From JAUREX01 sp044356825 (GTDB lineage: Bacteria; Pseudomonadota; Alphaproteobacteria; Rhodobacterales; Rhodobacteraceae): a stretch of 20,333 bases of DNA. Below, in pieces: positions 15,163 to 20,333 of the stretch (within the stretch, counting starts at the first letter, position 1; each line of letters opens with the position of its first letter). Both the position numbers and the translations under genes were made by a program. The DNA lies in assembly GCA_044356825.1 (NCBI GenBank), contig JBIKVM010000029.1, positions 1 to 20,333 of the forward strand, given 5' to 3'. Under the pieces are notes generated by a model. That model was not told where the DNA came from. It was given only the letters and a program-made list of their open reading frames with translations, and made no database searches.

Positions 15163-17436
15163 TTGGATCGGGCGCTGGTTTCGTCACCGTGGGAGGTGCT
15201 TGCGCGGCTGCGCGGCAACCGCACGATCCAGACCGCCGCTACCTTCGCGCTTGTCACCCTCGGTCCGGTCCTCGCGACGATCACCTTCTTGACCCTCGGC
15301 CCCTTGCAGCAGGGCGCCTCTTCGACCGCGCTTCGGGCCATCTTTCTGGCCGATCTTGCCTATGTCCTTATCGTGACGGGTCTCGTGCTCGTGCGGGTCG
15401 CGGGGCTGGTAGCCGCCCGTCGGCAGCAGTCGGCAGGCTCGCAGTTGCACCTGCGCCTGTCGGGCCTCTTCGCGGCGATTGCCCTTGGCCCCGCGGTTCT
15501 GGTCGCGGTGTTCGCGGGCGTCACGATCAACATCGGTCTCGAAGGCTGGTTCTCGGAGCGCGTGCGCAACGTCATCGGCGCCTCGCTTGCTGCCGCCGTT
15601 GCCTATGAGGACCAGCAGCGCCGCGACATCACCGCCGATGCCGAGGCGCTGGCGAATTTCCTCGAGCGTGCTCGCGCCGCCGGCGGGGGCGAGCTTGCCG
15701 ATGGCGACATGCGGCTCCTGCTCCAGCAGGGGCAGCTTCAGATCCAGCGCGGCCTGAGCGAGGCCTTCGTCATCGACCGCTCGGGCGCCGTCCGTAGCCG
15801 GGGCGAGCGATCCTATCTCTTTTACTTCGAGCGTCCGACCGATGCCGAGATCGGCGCCGCACTCGGGGGCCAGACGGTTCTGATCCCTGACTGGCCGACG
15901 GGCGAATTGCGCGCCCTCGTTGCCCTCGAGGGATTTGATGACCTGATGCTCTCGGTAACCCGGCAGGTCGATGGGACGATCCTCGGCCTGCTCGATGAAA
16001 CCCAGCAAACCGCCAAGCTCTATGCCCAGCTCGAGACCGTGCGCGGCCGGATCCTGTTCGAATTCGGGTTGCTCTATCTTGCCTTCGCGCTGCTGCTCGT
16101 GCTTGCCGCCGTCTGGCTCGGGTTGTGGTTCGCCGAGCGTCTTGCCCGCCCGGTCGCGCGCCTTGCCGGAGCTGCGCAGCGCGTGGGCGAGGGTGATCTC
16201 GAGGCGCGCGTCCCCGTTGCCGGGGCAGGTGACGACCTCGACCGGCTGGGTGAAGCCTTCAACAGCATGACAGCGGAACTGAAGGTGCAGCGCGACGCGC
16301 TGATCGAGAAAAACCGCGAGACCGAGGAACAGCGCCGCCTTTTCGACTCGGTTCTTACGTCGGTCAGTGCAGGTGTGATCGGTCTGGATGCGGAAGGGCG
16401 GATCGGTTTTGCCAACCCCTCGGCGCTCCGGCTGCTCGCGCTCGACGAGGGCGCGGCCCTCGGCCGGCCTCTCGATGCGCTGGTGCCCGAATTTGCCCCG
16501 CTCTTTGGCCGGTTGCGCGCCGCATTCGACGGTGCCGTGCAAGATGAGGTCCGCCTCAGCCGTCGCGGCAAGGCCGAGAGCCTGCTTGTGCGGATGGGTC
16601 GGCGCGCGGCGGCACCGGGGCAGGGCGGGGGCTTCGTGGTCGCCTTCGACGATGTCACCGAACTCGTCAGCGCGCAGCGCGTCGCGGCTTGGGGCGACGT
16701 GGCGCGGCGCATCGCTCATGAGATCAAGAACCCGCTGACCCCCATCCAGCTCTCGGCCGAGCGCATCCGCCGCCGTTTCGCGCCCGGCCTCCAGCCCGAT
16801 CAGGCCGAGTCACTGGCGCAATATGTCGATGTCATCGTCCGCCAGACGGGGGATCTGCGCCGCATCGTCGACGAATTCTCGCGCTTTGCCCGCATGCCCG
16901 AGCCCGACCGCAAGCCGCACGACCTCGTCCGTATCCTGCGGGATGCGGTGCTGTTGCAAGAAAGCGCGCAACCCGCGATCGCCTTCGACCTGCGTCTTCC
17001 CGGCGGCGGCGTTGCGGCGCGCGTCGATGCCACGCTGATGTCGCAGGCGCTGACGAACCTGCTCAAGAATGCAGGCGAGGCCATCGAGGGGCGCATCGCT
17101 CAGGGGGTTCCCCAAGGATATGTCCCCCGGATTCAGGTCGAGCTTCGGCACGATGCCGGCGTCGTGGAAATCTCGATCGCCGACAACGGAATCGGTCTGC
17201 CCGAGGACCGCGCGCGGCTGTTCGAACCCTATGTTACCTTGCGGCCGGGCGGGACCGGCCTTGGCCTGCCTATCGTGCGCAAGATCATAGAGGATCACGG
17301 CGGTACGCTGACCCTGACCGACGCCCCCGCCGATCCGCTCGACAACCGGCGGGGGGCGCTCGCGCTCATCCGCTTGCCGCCCGGGGTCGCCCCGGACTCC
17401 CCCTCCAGAACGACCGAAGAGCACCGCGATGGATGA
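15163..17436 (+). CDS. ntrY: Membrane sensor kinase NtrY
   Basis: A 757-residue inner-membrane histidine kinase, partner of NtrX. Predicted TM segments lie at about 24-46, 57-82, 98-122 and 298-324, with a periplasmic region at about 125-297. Then come HAMP (about 325-378), PAS (about 392-500), an H-box with phospho-acceptor His519 (RIAHEIKNPLTP), and an ATPase domain with TNLLKNAGEAI, DNGIGLP, LFEPYVT and GTGLGLPIV. I prefer the TTG at 15163 (MDRALVSSPW). It sits behind a G-rich GGGGGGCGGA and gives an N-terminus of the usual length before the first TM segment. TTG 15109 would add 18 Arg-rich residues. The 3' end overlaps ntrX by 8 nt, indicating coupling. Known roles of NtrYX homologues include nitrogen, redox and envelope control. 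Confidence 0.95.
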   Translation: MDRALVSSPWEVLARLRGNRTIQTAATFALVTLGPVLATITFLTLGPLQQGASSTALRAIFLADLAYVLIVTGLVLVRVAGLVAARRQQSAGSQLHLRLSGLFAAIALGPAVLVAVFAGVTINIGLEGWFSERVRNVIGASLAAAVAYEDQQRRDITADAEALANFLERARAAGGGELADGDMRLLLQQGQLQIQRGLSEAFVIDRSGAVRSRGERSYLFYFERPTDAEIGAALGGQTVLIPDWPTGELRALVALEGFDDLMLSVTRQVDGTILGLLDETQQTAKLYAQLETVRGRILFEFGLLYLAFALLLVLAAVWLGLWFAERLARPVARLAGAAQRVGEGDLEARVPVAGAGDDLDRLGEAFNSMTAELKVQRDALIEKNRETEEQRRLFDSVLTSVSAGVIGLDAEGRIGFANPSALRLLALDEGAALGRPLDALVPEFAPLFGRLRAAFDGAVQDEVRLSRRGKAESLLVRMGRRAAAPGQGGGFVVAFDDVTELVSAQRVAAWGDVARRIAHEIKNPLTPIQLSAERIRRRFAPGLQPDQAESLAQYVDVIVRQTGDLRRIVDEFSRFARMPEPDRKPHDLVRILRDAVLLQESAQPAIAFDLRLPGGGVAARVDATLMSQALTNLLKNAGEAIEGRIAQGVPQGYVPRIQVELRHDAGVVEISIADNGIGLPEDRARLFEPYVTLRPGGTGLGLPIVRKIIEDHGGTLTLTDAPADPLDNRRGALALIRLPPGVAPDSPSRTTEEHRDG

Positions 17437-18835
17437 CATCCTGATCGTCGATGATGAGCGCGACATCCGCGACCTCGTGGCCGACATCCTTCAAGACGAA
17501 GGCTTTGCAACGCGCCTTGCGGCCAATTCCGACGAGGCGCTCGGCGCGATCAACGCGGCCGCGCCGGCGCTCGTGATCCTCGACATCTGGCTCAAGGACA
17601 GCCGGATGGACGGGATCGACATCCTCAAGACCGTCAAGCGCGACACCCCCGGGGTTCCGGTCGTCATCATCTCGGGGCACGGCAACATCGAGATCGCGGT
17701 CGCCGCGATCCGGCAGGGGGCCTATGACTTCATCGAGAAGCCCTTCAACATCGACCAGCTTCTGGTCGTGGTTAAGCGCGCGATGGAGGCCTCGCGGCTG
17801 CGGCGCGAGAATGTGGCGCTGCGCCGGCGCGATCAGGCGCCGGCAGAACTGATCGGCGTATCACCCGCCTTCCGCGCGCTCCGCGGCCAGCTCGAGAAAG
17901 TCGCGAAATCGAACGGGCGGGTGATGCTGACGGGGCCCTCTGGATCGGGCAAAGAAGCTTGCGCGCGCTTCATCCACGCCCATTCCGCGCGCGCGACCGG
18001 GCCTTTCGTCACTGTTGCCGCGGCGGCCATCGAATCCGACCGGATGGAGGAAGTCCTCTTTGGCCGCGCCCAGCCGGGGCGGCCGGTCGAGCGCGGCCTG
18101 CTCGATGAGGCCGATGGCGGCACCGTCTATCTCGACGAGGTTGCCGACATGCCCGCAGGGACGCAATCAAAGATCCTGCGTGTCCTCGTCGAGCAGCAGT
18201 TCACCCGCGCGGGCGGCTCCGACAAGGTGCGGGTCGATCTGCGCGTGATCTCATCGACCAGTCACGACCTGCGAGCCCGGATCACAGATGGCAGGTTCCG
18301 GCAGGAACTGTTTGACCGACTGTCGGTCGTTCCCATCGGCGTGCCCGGGCTCGCGCAGCGCCCCGAGGACATCCCCGTTCTGGCCGAGCATTTCATCGCC
18401 GAGGTGCACCGCACACAGGGCCTTGCGCCAAGGCCCCTGTCGCCCGAGGCGGCGGCGGCGCTGCAGACGATGGAATGGCCGGGCAACCTGCGCCAGTTGC
18501 GCAATCTGGTCGAACGTGTCCTGATCCTCGGCGACGGCGGGGGCCCTATCCTGCCTGCAGACCTCGAAGGCCAGTCTGACCCGGACACGGGCAGTGGCTT
18601 GCGCGTGCAGATCGGGGCGGCCCTCGCGGCGCTGCCCCTGCGCGAGGCGCGCGAGGTGTTCGAGCGCGACTATCTCATGGCCCAGATCGCGCGTTTCGGC
18701 GGCAACATCAGCCGGACCGCGCACTTCGTGGGCATGGAGCGCAGCGCGCTGCACCGCAAGCTGAAGTCGCTTGGGGTCGTGAATCCGCGCGGCGAGGATC
18801 AAGCCGAAGGCGAGGGCGAGGGCGAGGATCCATAG
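17429..18835 (+). CDS. ntrX: Response regulator NtrX
   Basis: A 468-residue NtrC-like regulator, partner of NtrY. The receiver domain has Asp8/Asp9, phospho-acceptor Asp52 (LDIWLKD), Ser82 and Lys104. The AAA+ domain has Walker A GPSGSGKE (169-176) and Walker B GGTVYLDE (230-237). Where GAFTGA would be there is LFGRAQPGRPVERG (210-223), so contact with sigma-54 is unlikely. Loss of this loop is common in alphaproteobacterial NtrX. A Fis-type helix-turn-helix (GGNISRTAHFVGMERSAL) lies near the C-terminus. The last residues form an acidic EGEGEGEDP tail encoded by a hexamer repeat that also encodes the end of the convergent RatA gene. The ATG lies inside the end of ntrY. Confidence 0.95.
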   Translation: MDDILIVDDERDIRDLVADILQDEGFATRLAANSDEALGAINAAAPALVILDIWLKDSRMDGIDILKTVKRDTPGVPVVIISGHGNIEIAVAAIRQGAYDFIEKPFNIDQLLVVVKRAMEASRLRRENVALRRRDQAPAELIGVSPAFRALRGQLEKVAKSNGRVMLTGPSGSGKEACARFIHAHSARATGPFVTVAAAAIESDRMEEVLFGRAQPGRPVERGLLDEADGGTVYLDEVADMPAGTQSKILRVLVEQQFTRAGGSDKVRVDLRVISSTSHDLRARITDGRFRQELFDRLSVVPIGVPGLAQRPEDIPVLAEHFIAEVHRTQGLAPRPLSPEAAAALQTMEWPGNLRQLRNLVERVLILGDGGGPILPADLEGQSDPDTGSGLRVQIGAALAALPLREAREVFERDYLMAQIARFGGNISRTAHFVGMERSALHRKLKSLGVVNPRGEDQAEGEGEGEDP

Positions 18836-19275
18836 AGCGCCGACGCACGCGCCTCGAAGGCCCGCACCACGCGCTGCATCGCCTCATTGAAGACGACGCC
18901 GATGATGCGCTGCAAGATCGCGTTGCGGAACTCGAAATCGACGAAGAAGACGACATCGCAGCCGCCGTCGGCGCGCGGCGCGAACTGCCAGCGCGATCGC
19001 AGGTGCTTGAACGGCCCATCGAGATATTCGGTATCGATCCGCAGCTTCGCGGGGTCGAGGACGACGCGGCTGCCGAAGCGTTCGCGAAAGACCTTGAACG
19101 AGATCACCAGATCGGCGTCGAGCACCTCGGTCCCCTCGGGGCCCGGCGTGCGAGAACGGATCCGCGCCGCCGCCGTCCAGGGCAGGAATTCGGGATAGCG
19201 CGCGACATCGGCGACGAGGTCGAACATCGCCCGGGCGGGATAGGGCAGGGCGCGGGTTTCGTCGTGACGGGGCAT
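18799..19275 (-). CDS. RatA/Coq10-family START-fold protein
   Basis: A 158-residue SRPBCC/START-like protein. Family markers are the TRALPYPARAMFDLVADVARYPEFLPW start, LVISFKVFRERFGSRV, YLDGPFKHL, and the C-terminal helix with VVFNEAMQRVVRAFEARA. Homologues are named RatA (reported to inhibit 70S assembly in E. coli) or Coq10 (a ubiquinone-binding protein needed for respiration). In alphaproteobacteria the Coq10-like role is more likely. No antitoxin is seen nearby. I chose the ATG at 19275, since the upstream in-frame extension is low-complexity and unlike the family. The last 12 codons overlap ntrX in antisense, giving a SPSPSPSA tail. It is divergent from hpt. Confidence 0.9.
   Translation of the reverse strand: MPRHDETRALPYPARAMFDLVADVARYPEFLPWTAAARIRSRTPGPEGTEVLDADLVISFKVFRERFGSRVVLDPAKLRIDTEYLDGPFKHLRSRWQFAPRADGGCDVVFFVDFEFRNAILQRIIGVVFNEAMQRVVRAFEARASALYGSSPSPSPSA
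18809..18826. repeat. Tandem hexamer (GGCGAG)3 in overlapping 3' ends
   Basis: Three perfect GGCGAG copies run at 18809-18826, followed by GATC. The same GGCGAGGATC decamer also occurs at 18791-18800, 30 nt upstream. On the plus strand the repeat encodes the Glu-Gly tail of NtrX. On the minus strand it encodes the Pro-Ser tail of the RatA-like protein. The copy number could vary by slippage without shifting either frame, because the unit is 6 nt. Confidence 0.75.
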
Positions 19276-19364
19276 CTGGACCAACGGATCGCGTGACTTC
19301 GCTGCGCCTATTGGATAAGACGGCCGGGAAATCAAGGCCGGACGGCGGCCCGGACGGACAGACG
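19276..19364. promoter_or_regulatory. Divergent gap between the RatA-like gene and hpt
   Basis: These 89 nt separate two divergent starts and must hold promoters for one or both. The plus strand shows a weak pair, GTGACT, a 17-nt spacer and TAAGAC, in the CGTGACTTCG...GGATAAGACG stretch (about 19288-19321). The match is poor. No operator or repeat stands out. Confidence 0.25.
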
Positions 19365-19916
19365 ATGGCGCGCAGCGACTACACGATCGAACAGTTGATC
19401 TCGGCCAAGTCAATCGCGGCGCGGGTAGAGGGGCTCGCGCGCGAGATCTCGGCCCATTTCGCGGATACCGAAAAGCTCGTCGTCGTCGGGCTGCTGCGCG
19501 GGTCGTTCGTGTTCATCGCCGACCTCGTGCGCGAGATCACCCTGCCGGTCGAGGTCGATTTCCTCGAGGCGTCCTCATACGGCGATGCGACCGAATCGAG
19601 TCGCGAGGTGAGAATCCTCAAGGACCTGCGGGGCGAGATCGCGGGGCGCGACGTGCTCGTGGTCGAGGACATCGTGGATACGGGCTTCACGCTGCATCAT
19701 GTCCTCACGCTCTTGCGCGCCCGCGGGCCGCGCCGGCTCGAGGTGTGCGCGCTGCTCGACAAACCCTCGCGGCGCGAGGCGGATGTGCGGGCGACTTGGA
19801 CGGGGTTCGTGATTCCCGATGAATTCGTCGTAGGTTACGGCATCGACTTCGCGCAGCGTAACCGCAACCTGCCCTTTATCGGCAAGGTCCGCTTCGCCGA
19901 CGCCCCGGCTGGCTGA
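19365..19916 (+). CDS. hpt: Hypoxanthine phosphoribosyltransferase
   Basis: A 183-residue type I phosphoribosyltransferase that salvages hypoxanthine (and probably guanine) to the nucleotide using PRPP. It has LLRGSFVFIADL, which covers the flexible PPi-binding region, and EASSYG before the catalytic loop. The PRPP signature VVEDIVDTGFTL is at about residues 99-110. The hood segments PDEFVVGYGID and RNLPFIG follow. I chose the ATG at 19365 (MARSDYTIEQ) because it matches the usual length. The in-frame upstream extension from 19293 lies in the divergent promoter gap. The small membrane-protein gene follows after 7 nt. Confidence 0.94.
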   Translation: MARSDYTIEQLISAKSIAARVEGLAREISAHFADTEKLVVVGLLRGSFVFIADLVREITLPVEVDFLEASSYGDATESSREVRILKDLRGEIAGRDVLVVEDIVDTGFTLHHVLTLLRARGPRRLEVCALLDKPSRREADVRATWTGFVIPDEFVVGYGIDFAQRNRNLPFIGKVRFADAPAG

Positions 19917-19923
19917 GGCGCGC

Positions 19924-20100
19924 ATGGGGCCGGGCCTTGGCTGGTTCCTGCGCATGGTGCGTTGGGCGCGCAATCCGCGCTCCGAGGCCAAGGTCAGGCT
20001 GGTTGTCGGGATCGTCGCGATCTGTCTCGTGCTCGCTGGGATCGAGTATTTCGGTTTCTGGCCGGACTGGGCGCGCACCTCTGGCGTCGTCGGCCCCTGA
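19924..20100 (+). CDS. 58-residue single-TM protein downstream of hpt
   Basis: ATG at 19924 runs 59 codons to the TGA at 20098-20100. A basic amphipathic N-terminus (FLRMVRWARNPRSEAKVRL) is followed by one hydrophobic helix (LVVGIVAICLVLAGI, about residues 26-41) and the short tail YFGFWPDWARTSG. The pattern suggests an N-in inner-membrane microprotein. It lies 7 nt after hpt, in the same direction, and ends 9 nt before the convergent YqgE stop, so it fills the gap exactly. I recall similar hypothetical proteins beside hpt in Rhodobacteraceae but know no function. Confidence 0.75.
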   Translation: MGPGLGWFLRMVRWARNPRSEAKVRLVVGIVAICLVLAGIEYFGFWPDWARTSGVVGP

Positions 20101-20109
20101 TCCCGACCG

Positions 20110-20333
20110 TCAGGCGCGCCCGCCCTGATGCGACAGCGTGAGTGGCGCGATCCCGAGCAGGGCGAGGGCTGCCGCCCATGTCCGCCCCGGATCAGGCGCA
20201 AAGACGATGCCATCGTCGCCCTCGGCCGTCAGCCAATCATTGCGGGCGATCTCTCCCTCGATCTGCCCGGGGCCCCAACCGGAATAGCCAAGCGCGAGCA
20301 GCGCCCGCTGCGGCCCGGTTCCCGATCCGAGTG
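20110..20333 (-). CDS. YqgE/AlgH (UPF0301) family protein, N-terminal part missing
   Basis: The frame is open on the minus strand from the window edge to a TGA at 20110-20112, giving the last 73 complete codons. The family's C-terminal half is recognisable: ALLALGYSGWGPGQIEGEI, the conserved NDWLTAEGD, then IVFAPDPGRTWAAAL and LTLSHQGGRA. YqgE proteins are about 185 residues, so more than half lies beyond the window. The function is unclear despite the AlgH name. It is convergent with the 58-residue ORF, 9 nt apart. Confidence 0.9.
   Translation of the reverse strand, partial: LGSGTGPQRALLALGYSGWGPGQIEGEIARNDWLTAEGDDGIVFAPDPGRTWAAALALLGIAPLTLSHQGGRA

Noticed and set aside
13773..15341. A 522-codon minus-strand frame across ntrC
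   Set aside because: It lies antisense to ntrC, whose receiver, AAA+ and helix-turn-helix motifs are certain. The antisense product has no family features.
15184..16719. A 511-codon minus-strand frame across ntrY
   Set aside because: It is a shadow of a well-supported sensor kinase gene, with a composition typical of antisense frames in high-GC DNA.
18799..19275. RatA-like gene as half of a toxin-antitoxin pair
   Set aside because: No small partner gene is adjacent, and the family in alphaproteobacteria is more consistent with a Coq10-like ubiquinone-binding role.

Overview
The window reads as chromosomal DNA of a GC-rich alphaproteobacterium, most likely a member of the Rhodobacteraceae (Rhodobacterales). 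The basis is the gene set: a nitrogen-regulation cluster ntrB-ntrC-ntrY-ntrX, a fused ispDF gene, trkA-trkH-hfq-hflX, and an NtrC whose AAA+ domain lacks the GAFTGA loop, as described for Rhodobacter. A very large protein ending in a Rhodobacterales-type Hint domain points the same way. No rRNA, tRNA, IS element, phage gene or CRISPR array was found. The window is almost fully coding and most genes abut or overlap.

Layout. (1) 1-5589 (+) is the 3' part of a giant gene that starts left of the window. It encodes an irregular acidic N-terminal part, about twelve ~53-residue repeats, a unique ~390-residue segment and a C-terminal Hint domain. (2) 5593-12327 (-) is one long run of genes, in transcription order ispDF, pgpA, pncC/cinA, trkA, trkH, hfq, hflX. 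It covers isoprenoid precursor synthesis, phospholipid maturation, NMN deamidation, potassium uptake, the RNA chaperone Hfq and the ribosome-associated GTPase HflX. (3) 12328-12620 is a divergent regulatory gap with a nested inverted repeat and candidate promoters. (4) 12621-18835 (+) holds two paired two-component systems, ntrB-ntrC (nitrogen limitation) and ntrY-ntrX (membrane-bound sensor and regulator). (5) 18799-19275 (-) is a RatA/Coq10 START-fold gene whose 3' end overlaps that of ntrX. (6) 19365-20100 (+) holds a hypoxanthine phosphoribosyltransferase and a 58-residue single-TM protein. (7) 20110-20333 (-) is the 3' end of a YqgE/AlgH-family gene, cut by the window edge.

Gene-order observation. 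In rhizobia and Rhodobacteraceae as I recall them, the order is lipA, ratA/coq10, cinA, (pgpA), ispDF, dusB, ntrB, ntrC, ntrY, ntrX, trkA, (trkH), hfq, hflX. The window is what one inversion of the cinA-to-ntrX block would produce, and dusB, normally directly upstream of ntrB, is absent. The 37-nt antisense overlap of ntrX and ratA lies exactly at one proposed inversion boundary. I found no clearly undescribed multi-gene system. The parts most worth following up are the giant Hint protein, the rearranged ntr locus and its overlapping 3' ends, and the ispDF-ntrB divergent region.
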